Shown piece by piece: positions 35,627 to 43,547 of a DNA stretch of 64,000 nucleotides; within the stretch, counting starts at the first letter, position 1, and every line of letters starts with the position of its first letter. Location of the stretch: contig DAICXZ010000005.1 in NCBI GenBank assembly GCA_027311945.1, positions 24,113 to 88,112 on the forward strand. Direction: 5' to 3'. A model generated the notes under the pieces. The model ran no database searches, was not told the DNA's origin, and was given only the letters and a program-made list of their open reading frames with translations. Source of the stretch: Erythrobacter sp. (GTDB taxonomy: Bacteria > Pseudomonadota > Alphaproteobacteria > Sphingomonadales > Sphingomonadaceae). A program made the translations under genes and the position numbers.

Positions 35627-37468
35627 CTAGCCGCGCTGGCTCCACTGTTGATGGCCGCGCGGCGCTTCTGTGTCTTCGACGAATTCGGCCCCCGGAAAGG
35701 CCTCGAGCGTGGCCCGCACCAGCGGATGAGCGCGCACCCGAGCCAGCTCCGCCGCCTTTTCCGCCTCGGCCTGTTCGGTTAGCGAGGGAGCGCCCTGCCC
35801 CTCGCCGCGTTCGACCCGCCAGCTTGCGCCAGTGGCCTTCACCAGCGCCTCGCGAATCTCGCGCGAGGGATCGTCGCTGATGCCATCGGCCAGTTGGTAG
35901 ATCAGTTCGCCCGGTGCAAGACTGATCACCCGCACCCAGTCGCGCATGGTGCTGGCTGCGATCAGCGCGCCGCTGTGATCGACCCGGTCGACCAGTTCGG
36001 CCCAATCGAGCCCGCCCTGCTGTGCCGAAACGACCGGAGCCGCGGCCGGACCGGATGCCGATGCGCTTGCTGGAGGTGCAGCGCCGACCGAGCCGCTCGC
36101 CGCCATATCCTGCAGTTGCCGCGCGAGCTTGCCCGGATCGGGCATGTCGGCCGCATGAAGCACACGCAGCAGCGCCATCTGCGCCGCCACCAGCGGATCG
36201 GGCGCGCGGGCAACTTCCTCGTGCCCTTTGAGCAGCAACTGCCACAAGCGGTGCACCTGCCCCGGCGAAAGCCGCCCAGCCCAATCGCTCACCGCCTCAC
36301 GCTCGTCAGCGATAGGCGCATCGCTCTCGCCGCCTGCAACCTGCGCCAGCGCGATCTTGTGAGTGAATTCCATCAAGGAGCGGATCAGCGCCAGTGGCTC
36401 CACCCCGAGCGCATATTGCCCGTCGACAGCCGCGAGCATCTCGGGCGCTTCGCCTTTCAGCAGATGCTCGAACAGACGCCTGCGCGCACCGCGATCGGCA
36501 AGGCCCAGCATCGACTGGACCTTGGCGGCCGTCACCTTGGTCTCGCCGTCGCCCGAATCCATGTCGGCATGGGCAATGGCCTGATCGAGGATCGACAGCC
36601 CGTCACGCACCGAGCCTTCGGCGGCAGAAGCGACCAGCGCGATGGCCTCGTCCTCGGCCTTGACGCCTTCCAGTTCGCAGATGTGGGCGAAGTGGCTCGC
36701 CAGCAGCTCGGCAGGAATGCGGCGCAGGTCGAAACGCTGCGTGCGGCTGAGCACCGTCACCGGCAGCTTGTCGACCTCGGTCGTCGCAAACAGGAATTTT
36801 ACGTGTGCAGGCGGCTCTTCCAGCGTCTTCAGCAGCGCGTTGAAGGCATTGCGAGAGAGCATGTGCACTTCGTCGATAATGTAGATCTTGTAGCGCGCCG
36901 AAACGGCGGCATAGCGCACCGCCTCGATGATCTCGCGCACGTCGTCGACGCCGGTGTGGCTGGCGGCGTCCATCTCGATCACGTCGATATGACGGCCCTC
37001 GGCGATGGCCTTGCACGGTTCGCACACCCCACAAGGATTGATCGTCGGGCCGCCCTCGCCATCGGGGCCGATGCAATTAAGCGCCTTGGCGATCAGCCGC
37101 GCGGTGCTGGTCTTGCCGACCCCGCGCACGCCGGTCATCAGGAAGGCATGGGCCAGCCGGTCGCGCGCGATGGCGTTCGACAGCGTCTGCACCATCGGCT
37201 CCTGCCCGATCAGCTCGGAAAAGGTCTGAGGCCGGTATTTGCGGGCGAGCACACGATAGGGCTGATTCGCGGCCGGAGGCATCGGAGCAGGCGCGACCGG
37301 TGCAGGCGTGGAGGGTTCCGCTACACTTGACGGAGCCGCAGCAGGCGCGGGGTCGCCGAACATTGCGTTCTGCCCTGCAGCCTCAAGCTCAGCCGCGCTC
37401 GGCTTGGCCTCGTCCTCATCGCCCATATTCCAGGGTGGTAGGCCAGAATTGTCCGGTGAATCGCTCAT
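35627..37468 (-). CDS. dnaX: DNA polymerase III subunits gamma/tau
   Basis: A 613-residue clamp-loader ATPase. A Pro/Ala-rich N-terminal extension of about 68 residues precedes the normal start region YRVLARKYRPQTF. Walker A GVRGVGKT is at 113-120, and zinc ligands are Cys132, 146, 149 and 152. The SRC-like sensor and lid follow, then the tau-specific C-terminal part. The extension makes it unusual compared with E. coli DnaX. Confidence 0.96.
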   Translation of the reverse strand: MSDSPDNSGLPPWNMGDEDEAKPSAAELEAAGQNAMFGDPAPAAAPSSVAEPSTPAPVAPAPMPPAANQPYRVLARKYRPQTFSELIGQEPMVQTLSNAIARDRLAHAFLMTGVRGVGKTSTARLIAKALNCIGPDGEGGPTINPCGVCEPCKAIAEGRHIDVIEMDAASHTGVDDVREIIEAVRYAAVSARYKIYIIDEVHMLSRNAFNALLKTLEEPPAHVKFLFATTEVDKLPVTVLSRTQRFDLRRIPAELLASHFAHICELEGVKAEDEAIALVASAAEGSVRDGLSILDQAIAHADMDSGDGETKVTAAKVQSMLGLADRGARRRLFEHLLKGEAPEMLAAVDGQYALGVEPLALIRSLMEFTHKIALAQVAGGESDAPIADEREAVSDWAGRLSPGQVHRLWQLLLKGHEEVARAPDPLVAAQMALLRVLHAADMPDPGKLARQLQDMAASGSVGAAPPASASASGPAAAPVVSAQQGGLDWAELVDRVDHSGALIAASTMRDWVRVISLAPGELIYQLADGISDDPSREIREALVKATGASWRVERGEGQGAPSLTEQAEAEKAAELARVRAHPLVRATLEAFPGAEFVEDTEAPRGHQQWSQRG

Positions 37469-37577
37469 TCCCGCAATCTAGGCCGCTGCGCTCGCGCTGT
37501 CGAACGATTGCAAGATCAGGGAAGACACGATATTAAGTTTTGTATTGCAACTATTATCGCAGTTTGGGATCAAAGCC

Positions 37578-38060
37578 ATGATCGAAGCGGGACGTTTCAC
37601 CGATAGCTACGAGGGCCCACTGGTGATGTTTATCATCGGGATGCGGATCAACGCCTTTCACAAGATCGGCAAATGGCTCCCGGTGGCACGCGCCATGGAG
37701 CCGATGCTGGCCGAACTTTCCCAGACCCCGGAGAGCGGCTTCCTCGGTGCCGAGCCGATGCTTAAGGGCCTGCGCACAGTGCTGCTGGTGCAATACTGGC
37801 GCGATTTCGATAGCCTCGAAGCCTATGCGCGCGACCGATCGCAATCGCATTGGCCCGCCTGGGCGGCCTTCAACAAGGCAATTGGCAACGACGGCAGCGT
37901 CGGCATCTTTCACGAAACCTACTGCGTGCCCGCCGGAGCGCACGAAACCATCGGGGTTAACATGGAGCCCTTCGGCCTTGCCCGCTTTACCGGGCGGCGC
38001 GCAGCATCGGGCAACCGCGCCGAAGCGCGAACCCGCATGAATGCCGGACTGAGGGGATAA
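37578..38060 (+). CDS. DUF4188 family protein
   Basis: A 160-residue protein of the DUF4188 type, possibly a ferredoxin-like alpha-beta barrel related to small monooxygenases. Conserved-looking segments are MRINAFHKIGKW near 20, VQYWRDFDSLEAYAR near 74 and HETYCVPAGAHETIGVNM near 114. Start ATG 37578 gives the compact domain. Function unknown. It is divergent from dnaX and converges on the SRP RNA, ending a few bases from its 3' end. Confidence 0.75.
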   Translation: MIEAGRFTDSYEGPLVMFIIGMRINAFHKIGKWLPVARAMEPMLAELSQTPESGFLGAEPMLKGLRTVLLVQYWRDFDSLEAYARDRSQSHWPAWAAFNKAIGNDGSVGIFHETYCVPAGAHETIGVNMEPFGLARFTGRRAASGNRAEARTRMNAGLRG

Positions 38061-38065
38061 GAGGA

Positions 38066-38155
38066 GCCGAGCGACCCGCCGCAAGACACTTGGGCTGCTT
38101 CCTTCCGGACCTGACCCGGTGAGCGAACGCAAACGTCCACCCGACTCCCGGCGCG
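38066..38155 (-). ncRNA. ffs: Signal recognition particle RNA (small bacterial 4.5S type)
   Basis: On the minus strand the segment carries the SRP hallmark GGTCAGGTCCGGAAGGAAGC (asymmetric loop and GGAA tetraloop), flanked by complementary arms. This binds Ffh; the receptor is the FtsY encoded at 4.4 kb. The ends are approximate by a few bases. It lies near dnaX as in many bacteria. Confidence 0.93.
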
Positions 38156-38175
38156 CCCTATGGCGCAGCCGGGAG
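38145..38175 (-). terminator. Hairpin between the NDUFS4-like gene and SRP RNA
   Basis: CTCCCGGC (38145-38152) pairs with GCCGGGAG (38168-38175), and GCGCC with GGCGC inside it, with a CTAT loop. It follows the stop of the upstream gene by about 11 bases and overlaps the expected 5' end of the SRP RNA. It lacks a T-tract. It may be a terminator or a processing hairpin for SRP RNA release. Confidence 0.45.
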
Positions 38176-38186
38176 AGGATTTCAAC

Positions 38187-38465
38187 TCATTTGAAGTTGT
38201 CGGCGTAAGCCTGAATTTTCAGCGCGCGCGGCGGGGTCTTGTGGACGAGCACGTCGATGCCGTGCTTATCGGCATAGGCCTGCGCGGCCTCGCAGCTTTC
38301 GAACTTCAGTTGCACCTGCTGCTGGGTGTCGCCGCTCCCGGCCCAGCCCATCAGCGGATCGGGCTTCTTGGCTTCGGCAGGCACAAAATCGAGCACCCAC
38401 TGGTCGGTGCGGGCCTTGCCGGACTGCATGGCGTTCTTCGGACGCTGGTAGATACGGGCTTGCAT
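38187..38465 (-). CDS. ETC complex I subunit, NDUFS4-like
   Basis: A 92-residue homologue of NDUFS4, the accessory subunit of NADH:quinone oxidoreductase shared by alphaproteobacteria and mitochondria. Family marks include ARIYQRPKNAMQSGKARTDQW-like N-terminus, LMGWAGSGD, and the YADKHG segment. It stabilises the NADH module. It is not with the nuo genes, which is usual for this subunit. ATG 38465 is chosen over longer starts because it begins at the conserved block. Confidence 0.92.
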   Translation of the reverse strand: MQARIYQRPKNAMQSGKARTDQWVLDFVPAEAKKPDPLMGWAGSGDTQQQVQLKFESCEAAQAYADKHGIDVLVHKTPPRALKIQAYADNFK

Positions 38466-38532
38466 GGTTCTGACCTGCATTGAATTGAAAAGTCCGCTCG
38501 CCCTGAGCGGGATCGCGAATTCGGCTCCTAGA

Positions 38533-41025
38533 TCAGTCGCTCGTGCGTGTGAAGGCATTCTTGGTCTTGAGGCTCGGGCGCTCGGTCCACGGAGCGTCGG
38601 GCCAGCGGTGCTTGGGGTAGCGCCCCTTCATATCCTTGGCGACATCGGCCCACGATCCGCGCCAGAATCCGGGCAGATCGCGCGTGGCCTGGAGCGGCCG
38701 CCCCGCCGGGCTGGTGAGGTGAAGCAACAGAGGCGTGGTGCCGATCATCGGGTGCTGGTCGAGCCCGAACAGCGCCTGCACCCGTATCTCGCAGGCGGGG
38801 GCATGGTCGCTGTCATAATCGATGGCGTGGTGTGTGCCCGCCGGGCTGACGAACTGGCGCGGGGCGAGCTGGTCGAGGGTCTGGCGTTCGTCCCACGAAA
38901 GCAGGTTCAGCGCCGCTTCGGCATAGCGCCCCGCTGGCAAATCGAGCTTGCGCTTGCCTTCGAGCAACGGGGCGAGCCACTCGTCTGCGCGCGCTGCAAG
39001 CTGCTCGGGCGCGAGCGCAACAATCCCGGCGAAGCGGCCTCGGGCGAGGAGACTTTTCGGCAGCAAGTCCACAAGCTTATCCACAGCCATTTCCACCAGC
39101 AGCGCGGTGATAGTATCCGGGTCCGGCTCGGGGTCGGGCCCGCTGGCAAGCGTGATCGCGCCCAGCCGCCTTTCGCGCCGTGCCTCGACCCTGCCCTCGC
39201 CCTCGTTCCAGCGCGCGATCGAGCGCTTTTCAATGAGGCCGCCGAGGTGCTGCTCGATCTCTTCCAGCGCCAGCGGAGCGGCGGCGGTGATGCGGGCGGC
39301 CTTGGCTTGCCCCTGCGCATCGCCGATCGCCAGCCACTCGCCGCGCGCCAGCGGGCTGGCCGGATCGAGCCGATAGCCACGCCCACCCGCCGAGAGCCAG
39401 GTCTCGCCCGAGGGATCGCGGCGGCGGGCAATGTTATCGGGCAAGGCGCGGGCGATGAGGATAGCCGGAGTTACAGCACCTCCATCCGTTCGCGTCGAGC
39501 GCAGTCGAGACGCATCGCGCCCGGTGTCTCGACTGCGCTCGACACGAACGGACCCTGCGCCATTGTCCGTGGCCAGCTTCGCCCATCGCTGCGCCAACTT
39601 GCGCGCCGCCTCGGCCCGCCCCGAACGCTCACCATCCCAGCGCATCAGTCGCGCTTCAAGGTCTTCGCTGCGACCGCCAAGTCCGCGCTCCTGCAGCAGC
39701 ACCGCCAGTTTCGCCCCCAGCAGCGCCGCACCGCTGTCCGCCCCGGCGAGCACCATGGCGGCCTGCCACGGCTCCATCGGCAACGCCGCAATCGCGCGGC
39801 CCTGCGCGGTGATCGCCCCCGCCTCATCGAGCGCACCGAGCTTGCCCAGCCGCTCGCGCGCCGAAGCCAGCGAGGCCTCGGGCGGGGGGTCGAGCCAGGC
39901 GAGGCTCAGCGGATCGGCAACGCCCCATTGCGCGAGGCTCAGCACCAGCGGCGCAAGGTCGGCGGTGAGCATTTCGGGTGGATCGAACTCGGGCCGTCCG
40001 GCGTGCCCCGCCTCCTCCCACAGACGATAGGCCACGCCCGGCCCCTGCCGCGCCGCACGCCCCGCGCGCTGAGCGGCAGCCGCTTGGCTGGCGCGGGCGG
40101 TGACAAGGTGCGTGGTGCCCGCCGCGCGATCAAACTCGGCGCGCCGGGCAAGACCGCTGTCGACTACGACCGACACGCCATCAAGCGTCAGCGAAGTCTC
40201 GGCAATGCTGGTGGCAAGCACGATGCGCCGCCCATCGGGATCGCGCCGGATCGCCGCGCGCTGTCCGGCCGGCTCGATCTGTCCGTGCAGCGGCAGCACC
40301 GGGGTGGTCGGCAGTTTCTCACAGAGCCGCTCGCGCACCCGTTCGATCTCGCCAACGCCGGGGAGGAACGCGAGAATATCGCCCTGCTCCTCGCGCCATG
40401 CCGTGAGCACGGCGGAGGCCACCGTCTCGTCCAGCCGCTTCTCAGGCGCGGCTCCCAGCCAGCGGATCGCCAGCGGATAGGCCTTGCCAGCGCTTTCGAT
40501 CACCGGCGCGCCCTCGCCCAAAAGCCGCGCGAACCGGGTGCCGTCGATGGTGGCGGACATCACGCAGAGGCGCAGGTCTTCGCGCAGCACGCCCTGTGTT
40601 TCGAGCGCCAGCGCAAGGCCGAGATCGCTATCGAGATGGCGCTCGTGCGCTTCGTCGAACAGCAGGCAGGAGACGCCTGCAAGTTCCTGATCATTCAGCA
40701 ATCTGTTGACCAGAATGGCCTCGGTGACGACCAGAATGCGCGTCGCCTTCGATTGCTTCGAATCGAGCCGGGTAAGGTAGCCGACCCGCTGGCCGACCTC
40801 TTCGCCAAGCATCTGCGCCATCCGCTCCGCAGCCGCGCGCGCAGCGACACGGCGCGGCGAGGTGAGAATGATCTGGCCGGTGCACCAGGGCTCGCCGAGC
40901 AGAGCGGGGGCGACGGCGGTGGTCTTGCCCGCGCCGGGCGGCGCGATCAGGACCGCGCTTAGCCGCTCGCGCAAGGCACCGAGCAGCTCGGGCAGCACGG
41001 CTTGGATGGGAAGCGCGTCACTCAC
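38533..41025 (-). CDS. hrpB: ATP-dependent helicase HrpB
   Basis: An 830-residue DExH-box helicase. Motif I is GAGKTTAV near 31, DEAH is in LLFDEAHERHLDSDL near 126, and the HA2 and HrpB C-terminal domains follow. Bacterial HrpB has no firm role. Residues about 492-514 (VRVERSRDT...RSTRTD) are encoded by a 68-base palindrome that is absent from family logic and looks inserted without breaking the frame. The gene starts 11 bases from a palindromic repeat. Confidence 0.94.
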   Translation of the reverse strand: MSDALPIQAVLPELLGALRERLSAVLIAPPGAGKTTAVAPALLGEPWCTGQIILTSPRRVAARAAAERMAQMLGEEVGQRVGYLTRLDSKQSKATRILVVTEAILVNRLLNDQELAGVSCLLFDEAHERHLDSDLGLALALETQGVLREDLRLCVMSATIDGTRFARLLGEGAPVIESAGKAYPLAIRWLGAAPEKRLDETVASAVLTAWREEQGDILAFLPGVGEIERVRERLCEKLPTTPVLPLHGQIEPAGQRAAIRRDPDGRRIVLATSIAETSLTLDGVSVVVDSGLARRAEFDRAAGTTHLVTARASQAAAAQRAGRAARQGPGVAYRLWEEAGHAGRPEFDPPEMLTADLAPLVLSLAQWGVADPLSLAWLDPPPEASLASARERLGKLGALDEAGAITAQGRAIAALPMEPWQAAMVLAGADSGAALLGAKLAVLLQERGLGGRSEDLEARLMRWDGERSGRAEAARKLAQRWAKLATDNGAGSVRVERSRDTGRDASRLRSTRTDGGAVTPAILIARALPDNIARRRDPSGETWLSAGGRGYRLDPASPLARGEWLAIGDAQGQAKAARITAAAPLALEEIEQHLGGLIEKRSIARWNEGEGRVEARRERRLGAITLASGPDPEPDPDTITALLVEMAVDKLVDLLPKSLLARGRFAGIVALAPEQLAARADEWLAPLLEGKRKLDLPAGRYAEAALNLLSWDERQTLDQLAPRQFVSPAGTHHAIDYDSDHAPACEIRVQALFGLDQHPMIGTTPLLLHLTSPAGRPLQATRDLPGFWRGSWADVAKDMKGRYPKHRWPDAPWTERPSLKTKNAFTRTSD
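39485..39552. repeat. Palindromic element inside hrpB
   Basis: 27-base arms (39485-39511 and 39526-39552) are reverse complements with one mismatch, around a 14-base loop. The core is GTCGAGCGCAGTCGAGAC. The hrpB frame passes through it with no stop. It resembles an intragenic palindromic element, as known for the Rickettsia palindromic elements, but is a different sequence. Confidence 0.88.
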
Positions 41026-41035
41026 CCCCTGAACC

Positions 41036-41128
41036 CCGCTCGTGCTGAGCTTGTCGAAGCACTGCCCTTCCTTTCGGACGAAGGCTCTAGATAGAAAAGT
41101 GACCCTTCGACAAGCTCAGGGTGAGCGG
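41036..41128. repeat. Palindromic repeat of the GAGCTTGTCGAAGG family
   Basis: Arms at 41036-41062 and 41103-41128 are nearly complementary, with the core CTGAGCTTGTCGAAG. It fills the gap between the hrpB start and the polyprenyl synthase stop on the minus strand. It is the second full copy in the window. Confidence 0.85.
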
Positions 41129-41136
41129 TGAAGGTG

Positions 41137-42159
41137 CTAATACCCGCGCGAAACCGCGAACTGCGCCGCCTCGACCATGGCCCGGCGCGCCTTGCTGTCG
41201 GGGAACATGGCCAGCGCATCGCAAGCCTTCTGCGCAAAGTGACGCGCCCGCTCGCGGGTGGCGGAGATGCAGTCGTGGCGGCCGATCAGCTCCACCGCGT
41301 GGGCCAGATCCTCGTCGGTATCGCGAAAACCGGCGATGGCTTCCTCCCAGAACTGACGCTCTTCCGGAGTGCCGCGCGCATAGGCGAGGATCACCGGCAG
41401 GGTCATCTTGCCTTCGCGGAAATCGTCGCCCCGGTCCTTGCCCATTTCGGCGGCATCCGAATCGTAATCGATCGCGTCGTCGATCAGCTGGAACGCGACA
41501 CCAAGGTTGCGGCCGTAGTCGTCCAAAGCACGCTCGGCCGCCTCGTCCTTCTCGGCGACCACGGCGGCGATCCGACTGGCCGCGGCGAAGAGAGCTGCGG
41601 TCTTCGCGCCGATAATGCCGAGATAGCGGTCTTCGCTGGTCTCGATCTTGCGCTGCGCGGTGAGCTGGTCGACCTCGCCCTGGGCAATCGTGGCGCTGGC
41701 GCTGGAGAGGATTTTCAGCACCTTGAGGCTGCCATCCTCGACCATCAGTTCGAACGCGCGGCTGAACAGGAAATCGCCCACCAGCACCGTGGCCGGGTTG
41801 CCGAACACGATGTTCGCCGCTTCCTTGCCCCGGCGCATTTCGCTGCCGTCGACCACGTCGTCGTGCAGGAGGGTGGCGGTATGGATGAACTCGACCGCGG
41901 CGGCGAGCTTGTGATGGCGCGTGCCTTCATAGCCAAGCAGCTCCGCGCCGGCGAGCGTGAGCATCGGGCGCATACGCTTGCCACCACCGGCAATCAGGTG
42001 CCCGGCCAGCGCCGGAATCAGCGGAATTTCGCTCTGCATCCGTTGCAGGATGATCTGGTTGACCGAATTCATCGCCGTGGCGGTGAGGGAGAGAATCGGG
42101 CTCAGGCTCGGTTCGCCGGCGCCGATGGCGCGCTTGATCGGGACCACATTGTCGCTCAT
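41137..42159 (-). CDS. ispB: Polyprenyl diphosphate synthase (ubiquinone side chain)
   Basis: A 340-residue trans-prenyltransferase, probably making the octa- to decaprenyl tail of ubiquinone. Both aspartate-rich motifs are there: LLHDDVVD near 100 (first) and DDAIDYDSD near 225 (second), with GGGKRMRP near 60. The frame extends to 42282 but ATG 42159 gives normal length. Product chain length cannot be told from sequence alone, so the symbol is generic. Confidence 0.93.
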   Translation of the reverse strand: MSDNVVPIKRAIGAGEPSLSPILSLTATAMNSVNQIILQRMQSEIPLIPALAGHLIAGGGKRMRPMLTLAGAELLGYEGTRHHKLAAAVEFIHTATLLHDDVVDGSEMRRGKEAANIVFGNPATVLVGDFLFSRAFELMVEDGSLKVLKILSSASATIAQGEVDQLTAQRKIETSEDRYLGIIGAKTAALFAAASRIAAVVAEKDEAAERALDDYGRNLGVAFQLIDDAIDYDSDAAEMGKDRGDDFREGKMTLPVILAYARGTPEERQFWEEAIAGFRDTDEDLAHAVELIGRHDCISATRERARHFAQKACDALAMFPDSKARRAMVEAAQFAVSRGY

Positions 42160-42224
42160 GCGCCCCAGATGGAGAACCGACACACGCTTGGCAAGCGACC
42201 ATTTCTCGCCCAAGAGGGCTGGCA

Positions 42225-42566
42225 ATGACCGAGCCCGTCGAACAGCCAGAATACGAGAAGCAAGAGATGGCCACCAAGGCAAAGCCCGCCGACCCCGTGC
42301 TGGACGGCTTTCGCAAGAGCATCGACAATATCGATGCCGCGCTGATCCACATGCTGGCCGAGCGCTTTCGCATCACGCAGGCCGTGGGCGAGTACAAGGC
42401 GAAGACCCAGCTTCCCCCCGCCGATCCCAATCGCGAGGCGCGTCAGATCGAACGGCTGCGCAAGCTTGCGGTGGAGGCCGACCTCGATCCCGAGTTCTCG
42501 GAAAAGTTCATCCGTTTCGTGATCGACGAAGTGATCCGCCACCACCGCAAGGCGCGCGGCGAATAG
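42225..42566 (+). CDS. Chorismate mutase (AroQ class)
   Basis: A 113-residue AroQ-type chorismate mutase turning chorismate into prephenate. The helical domain begins around 25 with LDGFRKSIDNIDAALIHMLAERFRI-like sequence; family residues Arg28-type, Lys and Glu in QAVGEYKA and RFVIDEVIRHHRKAR are visible. A 24-residue polar N-terminus precedes it. It is divergent from the polyprenyl synthase. Confidence 0.92.
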   Translation: MTEPVEQPEYEKQEMATKAKPADPVLDGFRKSIDNIDAALIHMLAERFRITQAVGEYKAKTQLPPADPNREARQIERLRKLAVEADLDPEFSEKFIRFVIDEVIRHHRKARGE

Positions 42567-42581
42567 GCCTCGCCAGCGCCG

Positions 42582-43544
42582 ATGCTGCGTAGGCTGACCA
42601 ACAATTTCGCGCCGCTCACGCTGGCGGGCGTTGCCCTGGCGTGGTTCGTGCCGGGTGCGTTCACCTGGGTGACCGATGGCTCGCACCGTCTGCTTGGCCA
42701 GCCGCTGCTCTCGGTGTTTCTCGGGCTGATCATGCTGGCCATGGGGCTGACGCTGCGCTTTGCCGATTTTCGCGCGCTGCTGACCATGCCACGCGCCTTC
42801 CTGGTCGGCGTGGTTGGCCAGTTCGCGATCATGCCGCTGGCGGGCTTTGCCATCGCGCGGGGCATGGGGCTTGAACAGGGGCTGGCGGTCGGGCTCATCC
42901 TCGTGGCCTGCTGCCCCGGCGGCACCGCCTCCAACATCGTGACCTACCTCGCCAAGGGCAATGTGGCGCTTTCGGTGGCAATGACGATGGCCTCGACCCT
43001 CGTTGCCATCGTTCTCACGCCGCTCCTCACCGGGGCGCTGGCCGGGGCCTATGTCGATGTCGACCGGTGGAGCCTGTTTGCCGATATGGTGACGATCGTG
43101 CTGGTGCCGCTCATCGCGGGGACGGTGCTATCAGAGCTATTGCCACGAGCCGCGAGCGCCGTGGGCGAGGTGCTGCCGCTGGTCGCCATCGTGCTGGTGA
43201 TCCTGATTGTGGGCGGGATCGTGGGCGGCGCGAAAGAGCTGATCCGCGCCCATGCCGGGGCGCTGCTGATCGCGACCTTCCTGCTCCACCTGTTCGGGTT
43301 CGGCTTCGGCTATGCCGTAGCGCGCTTGATGGGCCTTGCCAGCCGCGAGGCGCGCACGGTCTGTATCGAGGTGGGAATGCAGAACTCCGGCCTCGGTTCG
43401 GGGCTGGCCAAGGCGCCGAGTTTTGCCGCGCAGTTTGCCTCAACAACGCAAGCGGCGCTCGCGCCGGTGCCTGCGGCCCTGTCGGCGGTCTGGCATGTGT
43501 GCATCGGCAGCCTGCTCGCCTCGTGGTGGCGGCGACGCGGCTAG
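42582..43544 (+). CDS. Bile acid:sodium symporter family transporter
   Basis: A 320-residue BASS-type transporter with about nine or ten membrane segments. The CCPGGTASNIVTYLAKGN core (about 110-127) is the family's crossover motif, and the second crossover is near VGMQNSGLGSGLA. Bacterial substrates range from bile acids to pantoate or other organic anions; the true substrate is unknown. It starts 15 bases after the chorismate mutase stop. Confidence 0.92.
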   Translation: MLRRLTNNFAPLTLAGVALAWFVPGAFTWVTDGSHRLLGQPLLSVFLGLIMLAMGLTLRFADFRALLTMPRAFLVGVVGQFAIMPLAGFAIARGMGLEQGLAVGLILVACCPGGTASNIVTYLAKGNVALSVAMTMASTLVAIVLTPLLTGALAGAYVDVDRWSLFADMVTIVLVPLIAGTVLSELLPRAASAVGEVLPLVAIVLVILIVGGIVGGAKELIRAHAGALLIATFLLHLFGFGFGYAVARLMGLASREARTVCIEVGMQNSGLGSGLAKAPSFAAQFASTTQAALAPVPAALSAVWHVCIGSLLASWWRRRG

Positions 43545-43547
43545 CGC

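Noticed and set aside
38464..40962. 832-codon open frame opposite hrpB
   Set aside because: It is an antisense shadow, rich in Arg/Gly/His with no recognisable family.
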